IMG/VR virus record: IMGVR_UViG_3300044614_000378
Location: 1-34,193 of that record
Direction: 5' to 3' (one strand)
Source: a virus
Length of the DNA stretch: 34,193 nt
The translations under genes were made by a program, and so were the position numbers. Of this stretch, positions 15,728-22,489 are shown piece after piece (position 1 is the first letter of the stretch; each line of letters opens with the position of its first letter). The notes beneath the pieces were generated by a model. The model searched no databases. It worked only from the letters and a program-made list of their open reading frames with translations, and had not been told where the DNA came from.

Positions 15728-16081
15728 TTAACAATTGTATGTTAACTCCTCACCTGTAAGTGCAAAGTACAGATTCTGTAGTTGATGGACATAGTCAATA
15801 TCTTTGTACCAATCACCATATTCATTAAGATAAAAGTGACAGTACACACCATCCTCTATATCCACATCAAATCCATCCTTTTGATATAGATCCTCAAAAT
15901 CATTATATTCAAAGCCTAACTCAATCACCTCTTTTTTTGTCAATAAGATACCTTTATAATCTCTCCAATTTTCATCAAGAGCTCTTATATCTTCAGCGGT
16001 AATTTTTTTAATAAAATATTTCTTATCAACTCCATACCACTCATTTACTAAATTGCCTATTCTTAGCTCATTTGCTTTCAT
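15728..16081 (-). CDS. Conserved Bacteroidetes phage protein (KANELRIGN family)
   Basis: A 117-residue acidic protein. The N-terminus MKANELRIGNLVNEW and the C-terminus VHQLQNLYFALTGEELTYN are the two conserved ends of a family that is common in Bacteroidetes phages and mobile elements, with a variable middle. It has no enzymatic motif. It ends the replication block just before the recombination promoter. The function is unknown. Confidence 0.65.
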   Translation of the reverse strand: MKANELRIGNLVNEWYGVDKKYFIKKITAEDIRALDENWRDYKGILLTKKEVIELGFEYNDFEDLYQKDGFDVDIEDGVYCHFYLNEYGDWYKDIDYVHQLQNLYFALTGEELTYNC

Positions 16082-16083
16082 AT

Positions 16084-16185
16084 CTAATCTGTTTCATTAT
16101 TAATCCCCTTAACAGCACACTTGTACTTTTTTCTCAGATGCTTTAACTTGACCTTGAACTTTGGCATTTTTAGTTTGATTCTCAT
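16084..16185 (-). CDS. Very small basic protein
   Basis: A 33-residue ORF found in the gap (starts MRIKLKMPKFKVKLKHLRKK). It is extremely Lys/Arg-rich and could bind nucleic acid. The start overlaps the stop of the nuclease gene as ATGA, and it ends two bases before the next start, which supports a real coupled gene. I know no family. Confidence 0.45.
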   Translation of the reverse strand: MRIKLKMPKFKVKLKHLRKKYKCAVKGINNETD

Positions 16186-16661
16186 AATCCTAATGTAAAT
16201 TGTTCATACCACTCAACAAAACTATCAAAGTCTCTCACAATGATATACACACCGCCTGCCCTTTCAATGGAGGCTTGATATTCCTTTTGAACATCTGACT
16301 GTCTATCCTTCCCAAATTTTACCTCGAGCTTAACTGACCTCCCTCTTATAGTAGCTGAGATGTCTGCAGTTCCTTTGGTTGATTGTCCAGGAGTCCACTT
16401 CCCTGGCAGCTGCTTTGTGTGAGCCATCATACCTGAGCCTACTTGTATCTTTGCTCCTTCCCTGTACTGACCTTGGGAACTGATACGCTCAGCTTGCCCT
16501 CCCATAAACTGTATCCATGCAATGACACATTTTGTCAAGGCATTGGCAGAGTTATCTGTCCAATCAGTCTTTGGTATGTATGCCTCTGGCATGTTAGGAT
16601 ACTTCTGTTTCAACTGCTCCATCATAAGAGCATTGAGTTTTGATTTGTTAATTTTATTCAT
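16182..16661 (-). CDS. VRR-NUC-like nuclease
   Basis: A 159-residue protein. The catalytic-looking core is in the C-terminal half: KGTADISATIRGRSVKLEVKFGKDRQSDVQKEYQ, giving the D ... E-V-K pattern of PD-(D/E)XK enzymes, then RAGGVYIIVRDFDSFVEWY. This layout fits VRR-NUC domains, which act on replication or recombination intermediates. It is translated in line with the primase-helicase and overlaps the small upstream gene by 8 bases. A Holliday-junction or flap nuclease role is inference. Confidence 0.7.
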   Translation of the reverse strand: MNKINKSKLNALMMEQLKQKYPNMPEAYIPKTDWTDNSANALTKCVIAWIQFMGGQAERISSQGQYREGAKIQVGSGMMAHTKQLPGKWTPGQSTKGTADISATIRGRSVKLEVKFGKDRQSDVQKEYQASIERAGGVYIIVRDFDSFVEWYEQFTLGL

Positions 16662-16845
16662 ACCAATTTACATTAAATTCATTAAATTCTTCCAATGTTA
16701 CTCTTTTGACATCAAACTGATTTTTATTTGAAGTACAATTAACTATAAAATAATGACCTTGCTCTTTTAGTTTATCAGTTAAATCAAATAGAATAGTATT
16801 TTGTAGGTCTTCACCTACTGTGATTATAAAGTATTTTTTATTCAT
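16654..16845 (-). CDS. Small hypothetical protein
   Basis: A 63-residue alpha/beta protein (MNKKYFIITVGEDLQNTILF ...). It overlaps the primase-helicase gene and the nuclease gene by 8 bases each, so it is coupled between two DNA-metabolism genes. Possibly a small accessory of either; I see no motif. Confidence 0.55.
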   Translation of the reverse strand: MNKKYFIITVGEDLQNTILFDLTDKLKEQGHYFIVNCTSNKNQFDVKRVTLEEFNEFNVNWYE

Positions 16846-19069
16846 TTTCTATCTTTTTAATATATTTATTAATTGTCTGCCTTGATACTTCTAATATCTC
16901 TGCTGCTTTTGACTGATTAAGGTTTTTATTTTGAGTATAAAGAGACTTAAATTTATCAAATGAGTTCATACTTTGGTCTGCCTTAATAATATACTTCATA
17001 TCCTTTTTATCCTGTGATTCAATCTTAACTTTTTTACTCATGTTAATAAAGTAGTCAGATAGTTTCTCAGCTTTTAACATAGCATCTGCACCTATCATAC
17101 TATAAGAGCCATCATTCTCTTCAATATCATAACTCCATAAAGCATTGAGAAGGAGTGCAAATCTTGGGATATAACTCTTTTGCTTAGGTAACATTGACTT
17201 CATATATTCATTCTCACTATCACTGTTCTGCATTTCAGTAATCTTATTGAATATTCTCATCCATTGTATCTTAGCTTTTGGTGATAGTATTGCCTTAATA
17301 GGCTCAATGTCATCCTCTTGATTGTATTTAACCCACTCTCTTTTAACTGTATCAAAGAACTTAACAACATACTCATCATACCAAATTAAGATACGATCAT
17401 CCATCTCATTCTCATTGTAAGTATCAACATACAAATCAGGGAAGGTTATTAACATCCTATCTGTAAATCCATTCTCTTTGTTCTCCTCTGTATTAAACTG
17501 ATCAAAGATACTTGGCTGGATACCTCCAAGCACAGGGATGTGAGGTTTATCAACAAATGAACTCTTTGCAGTTTTTCTGTTCATACTTACAGCCTTACCA
17601 CTCCAACAAGATAACCAAAACTCAAGGTCAGAACCTGCCCTATATTTGTTCATGTCTTTAAACCATCCTGCAAGCTCATCTTTAAACACTCCAACTGCAT
17701 TCTTATTCTCTTCATGCAAGTCAACTAATGCCTCAAGTGTAATATCATTCACTATGAATTGAGTCTTTTTAGGCTTCCTTACCTCCTCTGAGTGCTCCTT
17801 ATCCTTCTTATCTTTTTTCTCATACTCTACCCACTTAGAATATTCCTTTATGTAACGTCTTATGTGAGTGTTATTAATCACCTCCAAAGGTCTAATCATT
17901 TGATTGATGCTTGGAGTCTTACCTATCCCTGCTTTACCTACTAATGAAATCCAAACTGTGGCATTCTCAACCCATCCTGTCTTAACTTCGAGCTTCAATG
18001 AGTTACCAACTATCACAGATAAGAGCCAAAGGAATGAGCTACCCATGTAATCAATGGATAGACCTAATGTTTTGGCACTCTCAAGGATGTATAGTTGAAT
18101 ATTCTCAGGAAATATATCGATAGGAAATGTCAACTTATCAAGGTCAACTGTAGGTCTATCCTCTATCTCAATCTTTGGCACTCTTCGAGTTCCATATCCT
18201 TTGTGATATAAGTCATTTGCAGCCTCTTTAAAGCTACCAAAGTGATACTTATGAGCATAGATAGCAAATGGACTTAATAACTTCTCAGATGGATAATTTG
18301 TTCCTGTGCTGAATAGATACATACAGCCACTATCTTTGTACACATATCCTGAATGAGGTGAAGTAGCTCCATGACGTCTTATGATGTAATTCTTAGTAGT
18401 GTTTCTTACAATGTTAAACTCATCTGATATAAGATCTATTGTGTTGCTTTGATTGTTATAATCATCCCAGGGACTTATCTCATTGTCATTAACCTTATAT
18501 TCTTTTTTAGTAGGTTTATCCAGGTTAACCTCCTCAATATAGTTGTAAGTCCTCGAAATAGACCAAATAATCTCTCTCTCTTCCTCTGTGATATACTTAA
18601 TGTCATGATATTCATTCATGCCATAAAAGTTACCATAGAGAATAAACTGTCCACCCTTACCTCTTGATTCAATAATAGCCTCCTTCATTCCTTTGAGCTT
18701 AGCTATCTTAGTATTACCACTCTGAGCTGTGCATTTATAGATGATATGATAGCCATCCTTCATTGTTTTGGCAATGACAACCTTCTCATCAAAGTCAGAG
18801 ATATTATCTCTTAGGAAGGAGATATACTCATCCCACCATTTTTGCCTATCTGGAAGGGATGGAAGTACTTTGAGATCAACATCAATACATTCAATGTCAT
18901 TAAATCCTGCCCTACATCCATACAGAGGAGCATTCAATAAGTCAATATCATTTGAGGTCTTACATGGTAACTCAGTCCATTTTAATTCAATAGGCTTTTT
19001 TGACTCTTCACATGGAATAATGCTATAGCCTAAGCCTGCTAATTTTTTAAGATAATCTTTTGTAATCAT
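16838..19069 (-). CDS. Primase-helicase (prim-pol N-terminus, DUF3987-type P-loop core)
   Basis: A 743-residue replication protein. Residues about 5-175 look like an archaeo-eukaryotic-type bifunctional primase-polymerase domain, with DVD at 63-65 and GYHIIYK (H108) as the usual catalytic motifs. Residues about 320-600 form a DUF3987-type ATPase: Walker A GKAGIGKT at 378-385, and VFKDEL near 461-466 as Walker B. A highly charged Lys-rich linker is at 417-436. The C-terminal 35 residues (NLNQSKAAEILEVSRQTINKYIKKI) form a helix-turn-helix that could bind the iterons directly upstream of the gene. It probably primes and unwinds phage DNA at the adjacent origin. No host-type promoter with correct spacing is clear ahead of it. 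Confidence 0.85.
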   Translation of the reverse strand: MITKDYLKKLAGLGYSIIPCEESKKPIELKWTELPCKTSNDIDLLNAPLYGCRAGFNDIECIDVDLKVLPSLPDRQKWWDEYISFLRDNISDFDEKVVIAKTMKDGYHIIYKCTAQSGNTKIAKLKGMKEAIIESRGKGGQFILYGNFYGMNEYHDIKYITEEEREIIWSISRTYNYIEEVNLDKPTKKEYKVNDNEISPWDDYNNQSNTIDLISDEFNIVRNTTKNYIIRRHGATSPHSGYVYKDSGCMYLFSTGTNYPSEKLLSPFAIYAHKYHFGSFKEAANDLYHKGYGTRRVPKIEIEDRPTVDLDKLTFPIDIFPENIQLYILESAKTLGLSIDYMGSSFLWLLSVIVGNSLKLEVKTGWVENATVWISLVGKAGIGKTPSINQMIRPLEVINNTHIRRYIKEYSKWVEYEKKDKKDKEHSEEVRKPKKTQFIVNDITLEALVDLHEENKNAVGVFKDELAGWFKDMNKYRAGSDLEFWLSCWSGKAVSMNRKTAKSSFVDKPHIPVLGGIQPSIFDQFNTEENKENGFTDRMLITFPDLYVDTYNENEMDDRILIWYDEYVVKFFDTVKREWVKYNQEDDIEPIKAILSPKAKIQWMRIFNKITEMQNSDSENEYMKSMLPKQKSYIPRFALLLNALWSYDIEENDGSYSMIGADAMLKAEKLSDYFINMSKKVKIESQDKKDMKYIIKADQSMNSFDKFKSLYTQNKNLNQSKAAEILEVSRQTINKYIKKIENE

Positions 19070-19116
19070 ATTCTGTTTTTAATACACTGTTATAAAAAAA
19101 ATAGGGGGAAAGGAAC

Positions 19117-19470
19117 AGTGTAAACCTTTTAAGTGGATGCCTCCGACAACCCCTTCAACAAAATTAGAAATAATTATAATAACTATTATAAACAATTTTT
19201 AAAACTTATTAACTGTAAACAGTGTAAACCTAACTGTAAACCTAAGTGTAAACCTTTTTTGCTCTGTATCCCTTATAAACACTAAGAAAATACCCTAAAA
19301 AAGTGTAAACTTTACACTAAATTAAAAATTTTATTTTTTTTCAGTTTGAAATTTATAATTGATACCACTGTAAACTGTAAACCTTTACACTAAAATAGGT
19401 ATTAACGCATTGAATTTAAGTGAATTAACTACTGAAATGGTTTACAGTATGGTTTACAGGGGTTTACACC
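19117..19470. repeat. Iteron-rich candidate replication origin
   Basis: About a dozen copies of a short unit [AGTG or ACTG]TAAACC occur in this gene-free stretch. Direct-orientation copies are at 19117, 19212, 19221, 19233, 19245, 19367 and 19374. Inverted copies (GGTTTACA) are at 19439, 19451 and 19461, with a partial one near 19384. A perfect palindrome AGTGTAAACTTTACACT lies at 19302-19318, followed by an almost pure A/T segment (19319-19365) that could be the unwinding element. The region sits between the DnaA-domain-like gene and the primase-helicase. The origin role is inference. The whole gap 19070-19529 otherwise holds only the terminator. Confidence 0.7.
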
Positions 19471-19472
19471 AA

Positions 19473-19506
19473 CAAAAAACCCCCTAAGCTCGTTTGCAAA
19501 GGGGGT
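19473..19506 (-). terminator. Intrinsic terminator after the early operon
   Basis: On the minus strand ACCCCC and GGGGGT pair around a loop of roughly 15 bases and are followed by TTTTTT (19479-19474). It lies 24 bases after the stop of the DnaA-like gene and separates early transcription from the iteron region. Confidence 0.75.
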
Positions 19507-19529
19507 CTTGAGAGTAATAATTTAAAAAA

Positions 19530-19913
19530 TCATATGTTATGCGAGGGTAAAGTTAATTCTTTGTAGAGATTATTCTTAATTCTAAACTTAATTTTTCTCA
19601 ATTGTTTCAAACAAAAACAGTTCATAATATCCTCAACAAGGTCATGACCTTCATTGTAATTCTCAAATATCAACATGAGCTCCTCAATATAGTCCAGGTA
19701 TATTTTATCCTTGATTGAGATTAGATCATGATGAGTTTTAAGTCCATGTATCACACTTGCATGGTCTCTGTTAAACATGGCTGCTATCTCATAGAGTGTA
19801 AGTCCTTCCTCTCTGAGTAGGTTGTACAGATAGAAACGCTTATAAGTGTAGTGTCTATATCTATGCCTTGCTTTGAGGTCATTATCCTCAATGTATTGTA
19901 TTATGTCAGTCAT
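19530..19913 (-). CDS. DnaA domain IV-like DNA-binding protein
   Basis: A 127-residue protein. Residues about 35-60 (GLTLYEIAAMFNRDHASVIHGLKTH) match the C-terminal DNA-binding signature of DnaA (basic-loop helix-turn-helix with RDHxxVxH). There is no AAA+ ATPase domain; the length is about a quarter of DnaA. The rest is helical. Its gene ends beside the iterons, which suggests it binds the origin or recruits host replication proteins (inference). It is the last gene before the early terminator and overlaps the small membrane ORF upstream by 8 bases. Confidence 0.75.
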   Translation of the reverse strand: MTDIIQYIEDNDLKARHRYRHYTYKRFYLYNLLREEGLTLYEIAAMFNRDHASVIHGLKTHHDLISIKDKIYLDYIEELMLIFENYNEGHDLVEDIMNCFCLKQLRKIKFRIKNNLYKELTLPSHNI

Positions 19914-19998
19914 TTTTATATTTTTTAATCAGTCCTATTATAATCATAATTATCCCTGTGCTAAATAGTAGCAGTGCCATTTTTGCCTCCTCTGCCAT
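19906..19998 (-). CDS. Very small single-span membrane protein
   Basis: A 30-residue ORF read from the gap: MAEEAKMALLLFSTG, then IIMIIIGLIKKYKND. It has one hydrophobic span with a basic C-terminal end. It begins one base after the preceding stop and overlaps the DnaA-like start by 8 bases. Such tight packing supports translation. The function is unknown. Confidence 0.45.
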   Translation of the reverse strand: MAEEAKMALLLFSTGIIMIIIGLIKKYKND

Positions 19999-19999
19999 G

Positions 20000-20212
20000 T
20001 TATTCTGATTTATTAATTAAACCTATATCCTTCAAATACTGCTCATGTTTCTCTGAAGTATCTAATCCTTCTGGCATTCCATACTGATCCATCCCTATTG
20101 CTACGCGAATAGCTCCTCTAATGATTGAGTCAGGGTGTATTGAGTTACCATTTTGCAGCATTACCTCTATGCTTTCAAGTAGCTGCAGCATTTCTAAATG
20201 TTGTTTTTTCAT
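20000..20212 (-). CDS. Small early hypothetical protein ending in KSE
   Basis: A 70-residue protein (MKKQHLEMLQLLESIEVMLQNG ...) with N-terminal helices and a charged C-terminus. It ends NKSE-stop, the same terminal residues and nearly the same DNA (AAATCAGAATAA then ATG) as three other ORFs in this cluster. I know no function. Confidence 0.55.
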   Translation of the reverse strand: MKKQHLEMLQLLESIEVMLQNGNSIHPDSIIRGAIRVAIGMDQYGMPEGLDTSEKHEQYLKDIGLINKSE

Positions 20213-20213
20213 A

Positions 20214-20285
20214 TTAACTAAATTTAGTTGTGTAATAAATAGCTTTGTAAGCTAAGATTAATCTTGTTGGTTTTTTTACTGTCAT
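20214..20285 (-). CDS. Possible tiny ORF
   Basis: A 23-residue ORF (MTVKKPTRLILAYKAIYY, end TTKFS) that fills the space between the neighbouring ORFs exactly, four bases after one stop and one base before the next start. It is basic. Only the packing supports it; it may be untranslated leader. Confidence 0.25.
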   Translation of the reverse strand: MTVKKPTRLILAYKAIYYTTKFS

Positions 20286-20289
20286 TTCT

Positions 20290-20412
20290 CTATTCTGATT
20301 TAAATTTATTCATGTAATAATAATGCTCTACTTCGTATTTATACATCAATCTTTGAGTAAATAAATACTGAATACTATGTTTAATTATTCTATATAGTTT
20401 TATATATTTCAT
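20290..20412 (-). CDS. Small basic ORF ending in FKSE
   Basis: A 40-residue ORF starting MKYIKLYRIIKHSIQYLF and ending MNKFKSE. It is Tyr/Lys-rich. It starts one base after the stop of the upstream TAVEWL-family gene and shares the junction sequence TTTAAATCAGAATA at its own 3' end. It may be a shortened or decayed member of the repeated gene array. Confidence 0.35.
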   Translation of the reverse strand: MKYIKLYRIIKHSIQYLFTQRLMYKYEVEHYYYMNKFKSE

Positions 20413-20413
20413 C

Positions 20414-20707
20414 TTATTCTGATTTAAAGGTTTGGTTTCTTTGCATTCTGTTTAATATTTCCATCAATTCTTCTTTGTCTTTATTGGTAATTGGAATATC
20501 TGTACTCATAATTTGTTTATTCGAACCAAAGGTTAATTCATCTAATTTTATTTGGTACTCTTTACCATCTTTGAAGCCTTTTAGGTATTCTTCTGCTTTT
20601 TGAACTCTCTCTTTTGCTTTGGCTTGTCTTAGTAGTTCTTCAGGGTCATTAATAAATTCTCCTTTAGATAACATATCCCATAACCACTCTACTGCTGTTT
20701 GTTCCAT
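20414..20707 (-). CDS. TAVEWL-family small protein, copy 3
   Basis: A 97-residue protein beginning MEQTAVEWLWDMLSKGEF, with EELLRQAKAKERVQKAEEY next and an extended C-terminal part, ending QTFKSE. The N-terminal TAVEWL block followed by a QAK-x-x-E-x-x-Q helix is shared with the two genes upstream. The start at 20707 was chosen because it begins at this family block, one base after the preceding stop. This small protein family is frequent in Bacteroidetes phages and has no known function. Confidence 0.65.
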   Translation of the reverse strand: MEQTAVEWLWDMLSKGEFINDPEELLRQAKAKERVQKAEEYLKGFKDGKEYQIKLDELTFGSNKQIMSTDIPITNKDKEELMEILNRMQRNQTFKSE

Positions 20708-20708
20708 C

Positions 20709-20906
20709 TTATTCTGATTTAAAGGTTTCGTTGTAGTATTGTTCAAATTCATTTTTCCAATTATTAAACGTAACGGGTTTTGTAATTAGCCAAGCTTCCA
20801 TTATTTGTTTTTTTTCCATTTTTTTAGCTTGTTTGAATAACATTGAACTGTTCGGAATTTCCGAATTGCTGAACATTTCCTCCAACCATTCTACTGCTGT
20901 TTTCAT
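20709..20906 (-). CDS. TAVEWL-family small protein, copy 2
   Basis: A 65-residue protein: MKTAVEWLEEMFSNSEIP, then LFKQAKKMEKKQIMEAW, ending NEFEQYYNETFKSE. It is clearly a paralogue of its neighbours on both sides. Its C-terminus (EQYYNETF) is the commonest ending of the family, so this copy looks complete. Confidence 0.7.
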   Translation of the reverse strand: MKTAVEWLEEMFSNSEIPNSSMLFKQAKKMEKKQIMEAWLITKPVTFNNWKNEFEQYYNETFKSE

Positions 20907-20913
20907 AATATTA

Positions 20914-21123
20914 CTATTTAATTGTTTCTTGACATTCTTTTAATAACTCAAATGTTTTTTGATCTCCAATTATTTCCGATACCTTACCGATAAATAATTG
21001 ATATTTTAATTTTTGCTCTTTCTCCATTTCTTTGGCTTGTTCAATAATTTTTAATTTTACAGAATAATTTGCTAATTCATATTTATTTAGCTTTTCAACC
21101 AACCATTCTACTGCTGTTTTCAT
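20914..21123 (-). CDS. TAVEWL-family small protein, copy 1
   Basis: A 69-residue protein: MKTAVEWLVEKLNKYELA, then KIIEQAKEMEKEQKLKY, with a divergent C-terminus (LLKECQETIK) lacking the FKSE ending of the later copies. It is coupled by an ATGA overlap to the helix-turn-helix gene upstream. First of three tandem paralogues. Confidence 0.7.
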   Translation of the reverse strand: MKTAVEWLVEKLNKYELANYSVKLKIIEQAKEMEKEQKLKYQLFIGKVSEIIGDQKTFELLKECQETIK

Positions 21124-21308
21124 ATTTCTAATTTATATTTATTATTACTTTTATTTAAGGTATAACCAAGCTGTTTAAACAAATCAAAGTATCTGTACAC
21201 TGTTCTCTCTGATACATTCAAGTACCTTGCAATGGTATGGATATACCTTGGTTTATGTTGTAACATCTGCATGAGTCTAATGCACCTGTACATCTTAAGT
21301 TGATTCAT
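21120..21308 (-). CDS. Small helix-turn-helix regulator
   Basis: A 62-residue protein from MNQLKMYRCIRLMQML. Residues about 18-60 (HKPRYIHTIARYLNVSERTVYRYFDLFKQLGYTLNK) form an HTH_11/DeoR-type winged helix, like the N-terminal DNA-binding part of WYL regulators but with no effector domain. The ATG at 21308 overlaps the upstream stop as ATGA, so I prefer it to an ATG four codons earlier. It is probably an early transcription regulator. The repeated sites at 22345-22386 are a candidate target, which is speculation. Confidence 0.7.
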   Translation of the reverse strand: MNQLKMYRCIRLMQMLQHKPRYIHTIARYLNVSERTVYRYFDLFKQLGYTLNKSNNKYKLEI

Positions 21309-21511
21309 ACGTTTGTCCATTTATCAGTTCCTAATAAGTACTTAATCTCAATCATTTTACCTCTTGATGCACTCTCACATGCGAACTCAAGTAATGTTCT
21401 AAGCCTGTCATAATCCTCATAAGATAGTGGATTGCATGTTTCAACTGTGAATATATTTCTGAAATAAACTTGCCCGGTTCTATTGTCAATGTGTTGCTCT
21501 TGTATTAACAT
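21305..21511 (-). CDS. Small early hypothetical protein
   Basis: A 68-residue protein (MLIQEQHIDNRTGQVYFRN ...) with a beta-type N-terminus and a helical C-terminal half (YDRLRTLLEFACESASRG). It is coupled by ATGA to the helix-turn-helix gene. I recognise no family. Confidence 0.55.
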   Translation of the reverse strand: MLIQEQHIDNRTGQVYFRNIFTVETCNPLSYEDYDRLRTLLEFACESASRGKMIEIKYLLGTDKWTNV

Positions 21512-21523
21512 ACCCTCTCAATT

Positions 21524-21739
21524 TTAATGATTAGTTTCTCCCAAAGGTTGCTCATCCTTCGTGCCTCCCATTCTGAGTCTGCTTGCACAGTCTTTTTTAA
21601 TATCCTCCAAGCTCCTCCCATGTATCCTCGATAGTGTATTGTCCACATTTTGTATTGCTTTTAAATAATTATTATATCTTACCTCATCAAAGTTAGTCCA
21701 CCAACTTATAGATGCTAAATGTATTTTAGGCTCTCTCAT
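21524..21739 (-). CDS. Small early hypothetical protein
   Basis: A 71-residue, mostly helical, charged protein (MREPKIHLASISWWTNFDEV ...). It begins one base after the stop of the tiny membrane ORF upstream. I see no motif or membrane segment. Confidence 0.5.
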   Translation of the reverse strand: MREPKIHLASISWWTNFDEVRYNNYLKAIQNVDNTLSRIHGRSLEDIKKDCASRLRMGGTKDEQPLGETNH

Positions 21740-21740
21740 G

Positions 21741-21839
21741 CTATCCTACGACTCCGATATACATTAACACAAAGGTGATAGCTAATAATGCAGCAGAGAA
21801 GATTAAAACGTCTCTCACAGCCTTTTGGTCTTCTGTCAT
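21741..21839 (-). CDS. Very small single-span membrane protein
   Basis: A 32-residue ORF read by hand: MTEDQKAVRDVLIFSAAL, then LAITFVLMYIGVVG. It has a charged N-terminal end and one hydrophobic helix of about 20 residues. It fills the gap between the zinc-ribbon gene (one base away) and the next gene (one base away), which strongly suggests a real gene. The role is unknown. Confidence 0.55.
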   Translation of the reverse strand: MTEDQKAVRDVLIFSAALLAITFVLMYIGVVG

Positions 21840-21840
21840 G

Positions 21841-22185
21841 TTATTTAGTTTTAAGGTTTGATAAATAAATTTCTAATCTTGCAAGAGCTCTTGATTGAAT
21901 ATTAAGTCTATGCTTATACTTAGGAAGTAACTCATAGAACATACCTCTACTCAAGTCTTTTAAAGTATCAGATGTTAATCTAATTCGAGTCAACATTCCA
22001 TCAATCATCCACTCTACATCCTCAACACGCTCAGTTAATAGCTCATAGTCAAGGTATTTACCTTCACCTCTACACTCATTACAAGTGTCAGACTCGCTGT
22101 GAGATGGATGCTCATAAGAGCTGCTAATTGATACTGTGCCTGTGCCCCAACACTTGCCACATTCTTTTAAAAATTCTGCTTTCAT
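21841..22185 (-). CDS. Zinc-ribbon protein, first gene of the early operon
   Basis: A 114-residue protein. Two C-x-x-C-x-G-x-G motifs (CGKCWGTGT at residues 10-18 and CNECRGEGK near 35-43) form a DnaJ-type zinc-binding ribbon. The rest is a long helical region (ERVEDVEWMIDGML ... LARLEIYL). It is the first gene after the host-type promoter at 22211-22241, so it is likely made right after infection. There is no J-domain. It may bind protein or nucleic acid. Confidence 0.65.
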   Translation of the reverse strand: MKAEFLKECGKCWGTGTVSISSSYEHPSHSESDTCNECRGEGKYLDYELLTERVEDVEWMIDGMLTRIRLTSDTLKDLSRGMFYELLPKYKHRLNIQSRALARLEIYLSNLKTK

Positions 22186-22210
22186 ATTTGATTTGTTAAT
22201 TATTATAGGA

Positions 22211-22241
22211 CAAAGTTAATAAGTTTTTTCATATCTGCAAA
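22211..22241 (-). promoter_or_regulatory. Host-type (Bacteroidetes sigma-A) early promoter
   Basis: On the minus strand TTTG (22241-22238), 19 bases, then TAACTTTG (22218-22211): a full match to the Bacteroidetes consensus, with the same spacing and the same -7 octamer as the promoter at 15687-15717. Transcription would start near 22204, about 20 bases before the first early ATG. Confidence 0.85.
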
Positions 22242-22344
22242 TAATTAGGTAAAAATAATATTAACATTTTATTGTTGATAAGTGAATTATCAGGTCTTGG
22301 AGGGATAAAGAGGGATGTCGATTAGATAAACATACATCTAAAGT

Positions 22345-22386
22345 ATGTCTAAAATTAGACATTATTTAGACATTATTTAGACATTA
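22345..22386. repeat. Operator-like phased repeats
   Basis: A perfect inverted repeat ATGTCTAAAATTAGACAT (22345-22362) overlaps the first of three direct copies of TTAGACATTA at 22355, 22366 and 22377. The 11-base spacing places all copies on the same DNA face. It lies about 105 bases upstream of the early promoter and directly at the end of the late terminator. It is a likely binding site for a regulator. The 22186-22489 gap holds this, the promoter and the terminator. Confidence 0.65.
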
Positions 22387-22443
22387 AAAAACCTGCTAAG
22401 TGTGGGCGACCGGGGACTCCCCAATCCTTTAACCATAGCAGGT
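22386..22443 (-). terminator. Large structured terminator of the head/lysis block
   Basis: On the minus strand an outer 8-bp stem ACCTGCTA/TAGCAGGT (22443-22436 with 22398-22391) is followed by TTTTTT. The loop of about 37 bases carries a second hairpin, GATTGGGG-AGT-CCCCGGTC (22426-22408, two G-U pairs). It sits about 45 bases after the last gene of the block. The inner part looks tRNA-like (see findings). Confidence 0.75.
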
Positions 22444-22489
22444 GTATTACAATGACCTTATAACTGTTCTTATGGTAAGTACAAAGGTA

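Noticed and set aside
19159-19166. TAATTTTG as promoter for the primase-helicase
   Set aside because: The -7 pattern fits, but no upstream TTTG lies at 19-base spacing; the real promoter is not identified.
19117-19470. CRISPR array
   Set aside because: The repeats are about 10 bases, irregularly spaced and in both orientations, unlike CRISPR repeat-spacer order.
22391-22443. Functional tRNA gene
   Set aside because: There is no full cloverleaf, anticodon arm or TTC loop; the outer stem plus T-tract is a terminator.
22482-22489. TACCTTTG downstream of the AT-hook gene as a promoter
   Set aside because: There is no -33 box and no gene follows before the terminator.
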